Shown: piece after piece, positions 47,218 to 56,968 of the stretch
How positions within the stretch are numbered: the stretch's first letter is position 1
Layout: each line of letters begins with the position of its first letter
Assembly: GCA_015501605.1 (NCBI GenBank)
Contig: JADNRZ010000010.1
Coordinates: 1,550,001-1,614,000 of the forward strand
Reading direction: 5' to 3'
Origin: Panaeolus papilionaceus
Taxonomy: Eukaryota > Basidiomycota > Agaricomycetes > Agaricales
Length of the DNA: 64,000 nt
Position numbers and translations under genes: made by a program
The notes under the pieces: generated by a model
The model's input: the letters and a program-made list of their open reading frames with translations, nothing else
Database searches by the model: none
Told to the model about the DNA's origin: nothing

Positions 47218-48074
47218 TCACTCATCAGAAACAATACTAACTTCCCTTACACTAGTTCTGAAGACATTGGTAGCTAACACCCTCACTATGAACCTGACAT
47301 ATGTTGTATGTGCTACTCAATCATTTATTAGCCCTCTTGCATTTATGAAATTTGGGTAGTAATATATTTTTCGAAGCTTGAAATTCAATAACCATGTCTC
47401 TGTATGCAGCTTTCTTTCAAATAAATGCTGAACACAAAATGCAATGAATGTGTGGGGGCACCATAATGATATTGAATCGTGATGTGGTTGATGTGGTCAC
47501 AAAATAAGTCACGCACAAAACCGAACTGTTCGATTTTTTATTCCCGCGCTAGGGTTGTGGAAAACGATGACAAATCAAGTTGGAAACATAATCTGTTTGT
47601 TTTCGAAAACTCTAAGTTCTTTCTCAACCATCATCTCCTCAACACTTTCAACCACACATCAGGCTATTGCTCACTACTAAAAATTCGGTCAGTGTTATGT
47701 TCTTTTAGTTCCACAAATGCACATGGTTTACTAGAATATTAGAGCATCTTATTGACTTGTCATAGCATGTGGGTGATAAGCTGGCAGCATTTCGGCAGTC
47801 TGGTATGTTCCCTTGTGCTCGTTTTTTTCATTCTCCTTATTTATTCCAGTTGGACAGTAATTCCGAATCTCTTCATTTCTTGTCCTCATCCTCTATCCTC
47901 TCCCCTCTCCATACTTCCTTTCTTCCTCTGCCTTCTCCTTCTGAGTGGGAACATCATGGGTGACCCTCTGGAACGAAATCGCTGACCTGGACCTCGACCT
48001 GTGGCATACCCTATCCTTGCACCGGGGGTTTTCCGCACCAACTGAGCCCAAGAACATCCAAAATGGATGACTTA

Positions 48075-48130
48075 TGAGCAAGATATGCTTGAAATACGAA
48101 GCCTTTCGTATTTCAAGCATATCTTGCTCA
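48075..48130. repeat. Perfect 26 bp inverted repeat (hairpin)
   Basis: Arms 48075-48100 and 48105-48130 are exact reverse complements, separated by GCCT. The left arm begins TGAGCAAGATATGCTT. It would fold into a very stable stem if transcribed, or a cruciform in DNA. No adjacent gene explains it as a terminator. Confidence 0.85.
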
Positions 48131-48420
48131 ATTCTCAGCCGTTTCGGGCGCTCTTAAGCTTGTTTTGAAGCTCACTGGTACACCGACCCGGATCTGTATC
48201 CACATCAACCTGACTTGCAACCCCTATAGGTGTACCCTCGACTTTCTCTCGGAGTCTTGATTTGCGAAGTTTTTTTTGTGGATACTCTGATTACTTATTT
48301 AATATTTGTATTGTTGATGTATTAGATAGTTTGCGAATATATATATATTCTCTATCTAATTTTCATTGGTTGAGTCGTATTTTGAAATTTATGTGCTATT
48401 TTAATCAATCCAGACCTGCT

Positions 48421-48600
48421 TGTGTAGCAGTCTGTAGCAGCCTTACACTACTCTGTAGCAATCTGTAGCGAGAAGGGGGCACTACATAGCACTACGCATA
48501 TGTGGGAGAGTGCTACGTAAAGGGGTACCCATGCTACAGCACTACAGGGCTACGGAGCACTACGTAGTGCTCCGTAGCCCTGACAGGGTTTGCTGATGCC
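48421..48600. repeat. GTAGC/GCTAC-rich palindromic element
   Basis: Repeated TGTAGCAGTC, CTGTAGCAATC, GCACTAC and GCTACGTA words surround the 38 bp palindrome at 48545-48582. The arrangement resembles a small non-autonomous element or its relic. Confidence 0.5.
48545..48582. repeat. Perfect 38 bp palindrome
   Basis: A gapless palindrome centred on TACGTA at 48561-48566; each half is the reverse complement of the other (CAGGGCTACGGAGCACTA on the left). Symmetry ends cleanly at both edges. Confidence 0.85.
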
Positions 48601-49704
48601 AAGTATCTTCAAGCTAGCCAGATAATATGTAAATGGCTAGAGCTCGCTCAATGCAAAAGGATATATCATAGACCGGTTTGAAAAGAGTCAGAAAATGGAA
48701 CAAGCCTCGACTCAATAATTATTTAACTTCTTTACCCAGATAAGAAATCAAATGGTTCAGGGTACATTGAACACTTGAGCAAGGAGTAAGGGTGCAATTT
48801 TCTGACCTGCTGACTCCTACTGCACCACCTGACTTTGGCCTTTGACTCCGAGTCTTCAAGACTCGTCGGTGTCATCTGTCTTGCTTCAAGTAAATTGTTG
48901 TAATAAGACGTGTCACATTGCTTTTGGGGGAGGTGCAATTCAATCAAATCTTGTCTCTAACTCTGGGTGTATTGTGGTGTGTATAACCACCAGCTATAAA
49001 GGCACCCGAATGTTATCTATGACGAAAGGTAATTGATTCGAATATGGTGAGTGTTTGGCTATTTACAATTTATCTGTTTAGGCGCGTTTCTGTTGGGTGA
49101 CATGTGAGGGAGGGAAGTATCCGGATTCGATCGTTATTCGAGAAGGTGGATATCGATTGTCTTGTGTAAAACTAAATGCTATGATAGAAGGTCAAATACA
49201 ACAATATTAATGGTCTTCGGGCGTCTGTCATTGGTCAAATGCTTGAATCCTGAACACGAGCCTGAGGTCGCTGTGTAAAGGGTGTATCCGGATTCTGAAT
49301 TCACACTGGGACACCTTCTGAGAAGAACAGCTGAGCGCCGTTAATAATTTATGGGTTGCGTGCCGATAGATAACTGCTCAGTGCTCGCCCAAGTTAGTCC
49401 TTTTACCAAGTTACTGGGTGAGCTATACCGTGCCAATCACAACTCCCTGGGGAGCGCAGATGAGACGGCTGCTACTACATTGCAATAGCCTGATTCTGTA
49501 ACCTGAGATAAGATAGGACCCAGCGCTGGAGCGAGCCGTGCCCCACTACAGGTGCCCGGCTGTTCTGCAGCTGCTCCCAAGTTTTATTGGAAAAAGTCAA
49601 GTTTTATATTCAAGTTGCGTACTCAGGCTTTGATACAGTCGATATATATCCTATGATAATACAAGAGAATTCGTAACAACTCGTTTCTGTGATCAAAAAA
49701 CAAA

Positions 49705-51129
49705 CTATCTGCCCCGCATAATGGGTTTTGACAACACCCCTAAAAGCCAAACATCGAGCGCCCTCTCGTCGTTCTTATATCGCGACATAGTGACATCTAA
49801 TTGGTCGCTCGTGCAGTAAACAACGTCGCTAATTTCCTTCTCTTCCTTCACAGCGTCGAGGAAGGCCTTGGCGCCCGCGTCTGTGCCTATTTGGCTGATG
49901 CAGAACATGACCGAGTCTGGATCGTACCCTTTGCTGACAAGCGCCCTCCTGCAACGTAAGACTACATCTTTGATGGGGGTGTCTCCTCTGTTAGGAGTCC
50001 CATCAGTAATGGTGCATACGAGGAGCGGTTGTTGGAATTTGTAGGCAGGGTTGGAGATGCGGTTGTACACCATTGGCTGGAGTATCTTATTCTCGAGGCT
50101 GGAGCCCAGCGGGGTACCTCCACTGGGTGATACTGCTTGCATGATGCGACCAACCTGGTCAGCGGTTGCGTCTTCCTGAGAGGGGTTATTGATGAAGCGA
50201 ACCTTGACCACTGAAGATGGAGGGAGGAGAAGGGTAGCAATACGAGTGATGCGCGAGACCAGTTGACAAAGGCTGTGGTAGCGAGTCTTGTGGCGATCGT
50301 TGGTGGCGTCCCCATGTGTGTTCCAGCTCATGGACCCACTATCATCACAGTAAATGACCAGCTGGTAAAGCGAAAGGGTGGTGAGTCGTTGGATGTTTTC
50401 TGGCTTTCCGAGATCTGTGTCCGGATTATCGCGCAGTGCAGAGGCTTTTCTAGAAAGCTCCTCCAGAAAACCGGGCTTGTCAGCATAGAAGGATTCGAGA
50501 CCTGCTCCTTTGATGAAGTTGTCGAGGTTGTTCTTGAAATCCTTAGCACTTTTAGGCTCCGGTACATCCTTAAAACAAATATCGATTGAGCGAACATAGC
50601 ATGCATTGGGATCATGACAAAGACTTACAACTGGCACGACCGGTATTGGATTAAGGGGGACCAACGAGATTTCTCTTGTCTTCGCTCGAGCCTCGTTATC
50701 TGGTGTTGGGTGAGCACCGCGATTGACAAGTGCTTGCACAATGTTACTATCTCGCGCTTCTACAATAGCGAGGTGCAGGGCGTTGATGTTGTTGTCCTTT
50801 GGGTACTCCTCGTCGGGGCCTGCACCTCCTGGTCGAGCGTCAAGAAGGGCCTCCACAATTGCAACTTGGTTTTGAGGAGCTTGCATGATAGCGTAGTAAA
50901 GAGCGGTACGACCATTGGGACAACGGAAGTCGGGGCGAGATCCTTTCTCGAGAAGCAAGAGAACAGTGTCAAGATGCCCATAATGACAGGCGCAAGCGAG
51001 AGGAGTTAAAGGCGCATTTGGGTCTCCACCCAATTTGTTGAGACAGTTGGGGTCCTCTTTCAGATAGCGTTCGAGGTCGGGTTTGGTAAGTGTGTTGTTA
51101 CACGCGCTGTCCCAGATATTTTGAACCAT
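49705..51129 (-). CDS. Ankyrin-repeat and von Willebrand A domain protein
   Basis: It starts MVQNIWDSACNNTLTKPDL; the open frame further upstream begins only with TTG. A 60 bp intron (50628-50569, GTAAGT...TTAAG) stays in frame if unspliced; spliced, the protein is 454 residues. Residues 1-150 are ankyrin repeats (LTPLACACHYGHLDTVLLLL, RTALYYAIMQAP, INALHLAIVEA). From about 230 a vWA domain has a complete metal site: DDSGS (DxSxS), GGTPLG and TDGTPN. No signal peptide or membrane helix. The ankyrin block is clearly related to that of the propeller-ankyrin gene at 54056. Such vWA domains usually bind ligands through a metal ion and act in multiprotein assemblies. The function here is unknown. 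Confidence 0.85.
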   Translation of the reverse strand: MVQNIWDSACNNTLTKPDLERYLKEDPNCLNKLGGDPNAPLTPLACACHYGHLDTVLLLLEKGSRPDFRCPNGRTALYYAIMQAPQNQVAIVEALLDARPGGAGPDEEYPKDNNINALHLAIVEARDSNIVQALVNRGAHPTPDNEARAKTREISLVPLNPIPVVPVVSLCHDPNACYVRSIDICFKDVPEPKSAKDFKNNLDNFIKGAGLESFYADKPGFLEELSRKASALRDNPDTDLGKPENIQRLTTLSLYQLVIYCDDSGSMSWNTHGDATNDRHKTRYHSLCQLVSRITRIATLLLPPSSVVKVRFINNPSQEDATADQVGRIMQAVSPSGGTPLGSSLENKILQPMVYNRISNPAYKFQQPLLVCTITDGTPNRGDTPIKDVVLRCRRALVSKGYDPDSVMFCISQIGTDAGAKAFLDAVKEEKEISDVVYCTSDQLDVTMSRYKNDERALDVWLLGVLSKPIMRGR

Positions 51130-52092
51130 TTTTATGAGGGTAGTAGCGGTGAAAGGAAAAAAATTCAATTCTGTATTGAAATATGTGGTTGTGAGTACAC
51201 AAAGCGTTTGAAATTATATTTTCCCTCCCTCCTGGAATCAACTGGGGATGTCATCGACTTGGATGCTTCCACTAGAAGCAGTGTGCCTAGCAGGTTGAGT
51301 TCATCCGGTTTGTGCATGTGAAGTGTCATCTAAAAACGAGGCGCGCAAAAAACTGACATATTCACGACACATTCTTCTCTTTCCGAAACTATATTCACAA
51401 ACCTTCAGGCAAGTTGATCTGAGGTCATTAGCAGGATTTACTGAATTTTTCGGATCTTTCCGGCTTAAAAAGCCTTCGAAAATTGGACATGTCCGACTCG
51501 AGTATCTTGCGGTCCAGCTTCACAAAATGTGCGACAGAAGTGACAGCCTGCCACAACGCCACTCGATTTTTAAATGTTCGGTTCAGATCAGTTCCAAACG
51601 ACTTATTTAAGTTACTACCCAAAGCGGACTTCGAATTCGCATTTCGGAAGATGCTCCTCCTCGATTCCCGCAGTTTGCACCATTCCGCAAGTGGGTTCCT
51701 GACAGACAGGGTCGGTGTGGAATATTCCATCTTCGAGAAAAGCAGGGCCTCGTCGAGGAGGGCGCATCGTCGTTTCGTAAAGTCGGAAAATGAAATTTCA
51801 AGTCCAGATTCTGAACTCGGAGGTTGAGATACATCACTAAAAATTAGTATAATCAACCTCCCTCTAGATCTCTTTCTCTCTCTATTAATAATTATCTTGA
51901 ATTTACTCACTCGTATTATTTTCATGAGTTTACTGTTATACATAACAACCCTACTGACTGCACGCCGCATGCCTCAAGACCATAGAGATGAATACAATCA
52001 ACAGACATCATCGACAGTACATATTGACAAGTGGACATGGGGATCTACCGCGATACCATTACACCAAGCGGCCGTTTTCAGTATACCCCAAG
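51130..52092. other. Intergenic with unassigned open frames
   Basis: 963 bp between two minus-strand genes. At 51428-51970 both strands are open for more than 110 codons (180 on minus, 114 on plus). Neither frame shows a domain I recognise, so I do not call a gene, but an exon or a relic of a repeat element is possible. Confidence 0.4.
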
Positions 52093-53538
52093 TTATGGCG
52101 CACTATCGGCACCGCCGTTGCAGTGCGGGCAGTGAGGGCAACGACTTTCTGCAGATGGCGCACCATAGTCAATGGCAGTTTCAAGTGGGGTGAAGGGAAT
52201 GTGGGGATGGAATGTAAAGTGCTGAAACTAATAAGAACCTTCCTGTTAGCGAAGAGGGTTTTGAACACAGCAACTGCAAGACTTACAGGTTGGTTAGATA
52301 ACTTGACGATACTGAGTCCAGATGTTTGAGCATCAGGTCGGTCATATGACTGCAACGCCGAACCGTCCATCCTCAACTTGTAGTTGTTTTCTAGGACAAT
52401 CTGGACGGCCCCCGGAAACTTTTGAACCTTTGGAGGCTTCAGGACTGGCATAGGAGTCACCGAGAAAAGGCTTTGCTCTTGAAGCATGTCGACCAGAATT
52501 GCCTCCTGAGTATCGAATTTGAATGCGACCCACTTATTGCCTAATGCCAGGGCGAATCGGTTCCGGCTCAATTTACCAGAAAGAGGGTCGACGACGTGCA
52601 TCGGGAGAACATTGAATTCAGAGCCGGTTCCTCGCTGAAGACGAGCAAAAGGCATCGAGCCGAAAACCATGAAGAGGCCATTTGGAGGGAGTGGCACAGG
52701 GTTATTCTTGCTGACTGCCTCCGCCTTAATCTTCTTCTTCGCATTTAGGTCAGCCCATGCGAAAACCTCGCGCATAACCTTTGGGGATAAGCGTGAGCCA
52801 CGACTGCCTTTGGGGCCCTGAGCTTTGGGGTCAGGGCTATTATTACTAAACACAGCAACATCAGTGAGCTGAAAAGCGATGTTTCTCAAGCTAGAAGACT
52901 TACTGAATAGCAACGACAGCAATATCATGATCGCCATATGCGATCCACACTGGAGAACCACTATTACCCTGCTCGGTTTTGGCGTCATATACGAGTTGTT
53001 TTTCGGTGCATAAGTCGATGAGAACAGGCCCCATGGACATGAGAGGTCGTCCAGGCAAACAGCGATCACGGTAAGCGCTGACTGTAACTTCGCCTCGAAG
53101 TTCAGAAAGGGCATGTGTTGCTTTGAAACCGAATCCTCGTCGACGGCCCTCAATGTCTGGGTTTCCAGGCTGTTTGCCAGTCCATGGCAAGAGGATGGCA
53201 CCGTAGTCCGCTTCAGCATTAGTTGGGTCGTCCATATATTCAGGAGAAACCTTGATATTTTCCGGAGGAATGGGAATCAAAAGCGGAGCAGGATTGGAAG
53301 GATTAGAGTTGGGTAGAACAAGGCGAACATTGGTTGTCAACTTTTTATCGTGACCGTACAAGTTATGACCAGCAGTAAGGATCACTTCGTAGGGAGAGTC
53401 TGGGACGATAATAAAGAAACCAGTTCCACTAGCGTCTTTTCCTTCTTTCTGAAAGTTGAGTAGGACGACCGATTCGTGAATGGAGTGTGGGTCGAGGTAT
53501 TTGAGTTTAATGGTGTCGACAGGAGGATAGTTATCCAT
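52093..53538 (-). CDS. Trypsin-like serine protease with unknown C-terminal domain
   Basis: Three exons (53538-52904, 52845-52287, 52221-52093) give about 440 residues, starting MDNYPPVDTIKLKYL. The catalytic triad of a chymotrypsin-fold protease is visible: His58 in ILTAGHNLYG, Asp111 in ADYGAILL and Ser193 in QGNSGSPVW, followed by AVVAIHNN. This resembles V8/DegP-type rather than secreted digestive trypsins; no signal or propeptide is seen. The C-terminal half (GLFMVFGSMPFARL, KLRMDGSALQSYDRP) belongs to no family I know. The last exon is less sure: with the intron removed the protein ends in CPHCPHCNGG; unspliced, a different tail is read. It is divergent from the propeller-ankyrin gene and on the same strand as the ankyrin-vWA gene. 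Confidence 0.8.
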
Positions 53539-54055
53539 TTTGTGATGGTGCAGGTCGATGTTCGTTGTTTAGTGGACTGAGAGTGTAGAAGCTTCAAGAC
53601 TGGGTAATTTAAGTTGTAGTCGATGGGTTGTTCTGGTCATGGGGGTATGTATGTATGCGTGCACGTGGTATTAGGGACGATTTCAGCGATGTAGATGCTC
53701 TATTGGAAGGGGAAGGTCTGTACCAGTTCTATGTATACCGGAAGACGACATATGTTCCCCGCACTGGGGTTTACACTTGAAGGACATGGTGGCGTTGTAA
53801 ACAAGTTGGTTTGGGATTTCAACATCATGGATTCATGGGTAATAATAAATCTGGAAGCTTGTTATTAAGATCTTGCATTATTACGATCTGCGAATAATCT
53901 CATACAAGAAATTTGGGGACCACCCAAGTCCAAGTTTTAGCCCTTCAATCTCGATTCACCCGGCCCTCAGAAATCATGACAGCGCGTGATCTATAAGAGG
54001 TCATTATTTCGCCCATTGCGAGATTGGTAGAGAGCAGCAATCAGTACTTACCGTT
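53539..54055. promoter_or_regulatory. Shared divergent promoter region
   Basis: 517 bp between the starts of the protease gene (minus) and the propeller-ankyrin gene (plus). No specific factor site recognised. The layout would allow co-expression. Confidence 0.5.
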
Positions 54056-55516
54056 ATGTCTCAACTCCAGCTCCAAAAGATTGTGCATTGCCTTGCAGGT
54101 GCAGCTAGCGCTGATGTTGTGGATGGGTCCACCACCACCACCACCATTCTCTATACGCAGGACTCCTCCATCATATCCAAAGAATTGTTCGACACAAGAT
54201 TCATTACTAGCTCCGTTGTCGTCAGCTCCGAAGTGCGCACAAATTCGACCGTTGGATTCATCCTGGACGACTCCATTCAGATTATCATCTACATCGACAC
54301 TTCCTCGAAGCTCCGTGTTGTCGAGTTTGACGAAGAAGCCGACGAGTGGTACGAGAATCCAAGCAAGGTTATCCAACATGAAGTTAGCCCCACGGGACAT
54401 GTCACTGCTTGTTTGAACGAGCGCAGTCAAATCGTCATTTTCTTCCAGAGCAAGAGGGGTCAACTCACTACCTTTACCCTCGCCGATCCTATTCATGCGA
54501 CAGACATTCCCTTCGGCACACTTCCGGGGTCCCCTTTGTGTGCTCGCCTTGTAGGGAGTACCATGTACATTTTCTACATCTCTTCTGTCGACCGCTGCCT
54601 TCGTTATGCGATTCGAAAAGCTGGAAGCTCAACTTGGGAGGAGAGAAAATGGCCGAAAAAGCCTTTGACCGACGTACCCAACCGTCTCATGGTGAACATA
54701 GTGCAAGGAGGCTCTCTCGAATTTGAGGCATATGTGATGACTGCAGACAGTGCGTTGCTGTGTGTTGGGTCTAATGGGCGGTGGTCGAGGTTGGGGAGGG
54801 TTGACGAGGGAGGGGTCTATGTGTCGGAGCGCGCAATTGATGTCATTTTCACCGAGGTCGAGAACGACAGTCTCACAGACCAGCGCCTCGGCGAACTTCT
54901 GGCCGAGGATCCATCAATCATTGACGCCGTTGGGGGTCCCCAGCTGATCACGCCTCTTGCAGCCGCCTGCTGGGGTGGTAGTCTGAAAACCGTCACATTG
55001 CTCCTGAACAATTCACATCAACGCGCTAATCCTAATGCCCTCTCCCCAAAGAACCGCACACCGCTTTACTATGCCGTTGCACAATCCCCCCCTGCTAGTC
55101 GTAAGGCCATTGTTTGTGCCTTGCTTGACGCTGGCGCAGATATTGACGCTTGTTACCCCGAAAATTTCAACAACACCCCTCTCATGGATGCCATCGTCGT
55201 CACTGCTGATAAGAAGCTGGTGATGGAGCTGGTCAAACGTGGCGCATCTCTCACAAAGATAAACATGCGCGGTGAAACGGCAGCGATGCTCGCTAGGTTG
55301 TCTGGATTGGAGGATATCACCAGATCCGCATCGCAGCCGGTCACGAAGGAGGTTATTAATGTCCTGGTTGCAATTTCCATGCTCATCATCGCATATTTTA
55401 ACACTCAACGCGTCAGAGACGTCCTTGAGTGCGTTGTACGCAAGTTGGAAGAGTTGAAGGACGAAGATTTGAACCAAAACGCGAGCGACCGCGTGGACAC
55501 GTTGGACGAGGAGTAA
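54056..55516 (+). CDS. Lectin-like propeller fused to ankyrin repeats
   Basis: A single-exon ORF of 486 residues starting MSQLQLQKIVHCLAG. Residues 1-265 have about five propeller-blade motifs (IQIIIYIDTSSKLRVVEFD, QIVIFFQSKRGQL, MYIFYISSVDRCLRYAI, FEAYVMTADSALLCV) related to the stand-alone propeller at 45499. Residues about 275-420 are ankyrin repeats (ITPLAAACWGGSLKTVTLLL, RTPLYYAVAQSPP, NNTPLMDAIVV) related to those of the ankyrin-vWA protein. The C-terminus has a hydrophobic segment (EVINVLVAISMLIIAYF) and a charged tail (ECVVRKLEELKDEDL) that may be coiled coil. It thus joins modules of two neighbours. Ligand and partners are unknown; a recognition protein with an ankyrin interaction part is inference. 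Confidence 0.8.
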   Translation: MSQLQLQKIVHCLAGAASADVVDGSTTTTTILYTQDSSIISKELFDTRFITSSVVVSSEVRTNSTVGFILDDSIQIIIYIDTSSKLRVVEFDEEADEWYENPSKVIQHEVSPTGHVTACLNERSQIVIFFQSKRGQLTTFTLADPIHATDIPFGTLPGSPLCARLVGSTMYIFYISSVDRCLRYAIRKAGSSTWEERKWPKKPLTDVPNRLMVNIVQGGSLEFEAYVMTADSALLCVGSNGRWSRLGRVDEGGVYVSERAIDVIFTEVENDSLTDQRLGELLAEDPSIIDAVGGPQLITPLAAACWGGSLKTVTLLLNNSHQRANPNALSPKNRTPLYYAVAQSPPASRKAIVCALLDAGADIDACYPENFNNTPLMDAIVVTADKKLVMELVKRGASLTKINMRGETAAMLARLSGLEDITRSASQPVTKEVINVLVAISMLIIAYFNTQRVRDVLECVVRKLEELKDEDLNQNASDRVDTLDEE

Positions 55517-56506
55517 TTACACCAAATACTCGTGTCACACTTTTTACACGTTGTACATTCCAGTAATCTCCTGTTCAATTCTCGATTATGCCTGTATAAA
55601 ATCTTTGTATCACTATATCCTCCACATACTTTTGTTTATTAAATCATCAATACATGCATTGTTATGCTTCGAGATATCAGATACCGTTGTTGAAGGCAAA
55701 GTCCAACAACTTAGTCAAGCATCTCATAATCAGTACCACAATATTCACCAGTTTCCAACAAGACGCGCAGACAAGCGGCAATGCCTCGTTAAAATTTTGA
55801 CCATTGTGAGACTTCGTGGGACTCAACTCAAATTCAACTTCATCCGTCCTCACATACAGATCATTTTCCTCTTTGGCCGCCCCCATTCCCACTTGTCACT
55901 CTGACAGTACTCCAAAACCACCCGATGTAAGTCAGCCTCGTACACTTGTGTATGGTAGTGATGACCAACATTTATCCCGTCTTTCCACACATTGAATGCT
56001 CACATTCATTTGATCACAGACCAAATAACAAGTTTTCGCCGGGTTTTTACACTCGGGTGGGCGTCCTAATTGCGCAAGGCCAAGAACATTGGGTCTTATG
56101 AGTGCAACCCTAGATTATTGAACACGAAGGTCTTCCAGAATCCGACTAAAGCTTTGACATGTCAAGCCTCTACCATATGCATCACCCACAACAAGCCACA
56201 AATGTTGTCCCAGTGTGGTCACTGGTTTACCTATCAAACGATACCATTTACACGGCCCTACTGTTTCGATTACATGTGTGCAACTGGAACATTGAAAATA
56301 ACCAAACTTAGAATGTCATTTACTCCAATTCTTCGTACATATTTAGTGCTATAAGAAGGCTTTACAACTCGACCTTTCGGATCTTTTGTACAACCAATCA
56401 GTTTTGGGGACACTGTTTGTTCCATACTGGACTAAGATACGCCTCATGAACAACTTGATGTCCCATTTCGAATTGTTCGTCAAGGGGTATGACCCATGAC
56501 CTCGGC

Positions 56507-56564
56507 GACGAATTTTTGACTTCGTCAGGTCTGGTTGGGACCTGTGACCAGGTCAAAATTCGTC
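56507..56564. repeat. Imperfect inverted repeat
   Basis: GACGAATTTTTGAC at 56507-56520 faces GTCAAAATTCGTC at 56552-56564, with one extra T in the left arm. Confidence 0.55.
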
Positions 56565-56968
56565 AGGGTCTGGGGCCTCAGGCTTAGCCGTCACCCGACA
56601 TACTATGGTGTATAAGGTGTTGATGCTGACAGCTGTCATAAACTGCACCTGTCACACGCTCAACTGCACCTGTCATCAACAGGCGTCAGGCGCCAGGGGC
56701 TTCCTGAACGGAACTCAGACAAATTCCGGAATCCGGATTCCTCTTCAAACTTCAGCATCTACAAAGCTTTAGGATCTGGTTGCAAGGCAGCAATGCTAAT
56801 ATGGCAAGTAGAACATGTGGAACAAAACAGAGGATCGTCAAGAAAGGAATCTAGTAGTGAGATTCGGGAATTCGAACAGCTGGCTCCGTATTTCCTGCCA
56901 GGTAAAGCGCCGGTAACTACTGTCTCGGCATCCAAGTTTCTGCCTCAAAGCTTACGCTATGGACAAAC

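Larger units (their letters stand above)
46375..49704. other. Gene-poor stretch with palindromes
   Basis: 3.3 kb without a convincing gene. It holds two GTAGC/GCTAC-rich blocks, a 26 bp inverted repeat and a 38 bp perfect palindrome, listed separately. It is AT-rich around 48280-48420. Confidence 0.55.
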
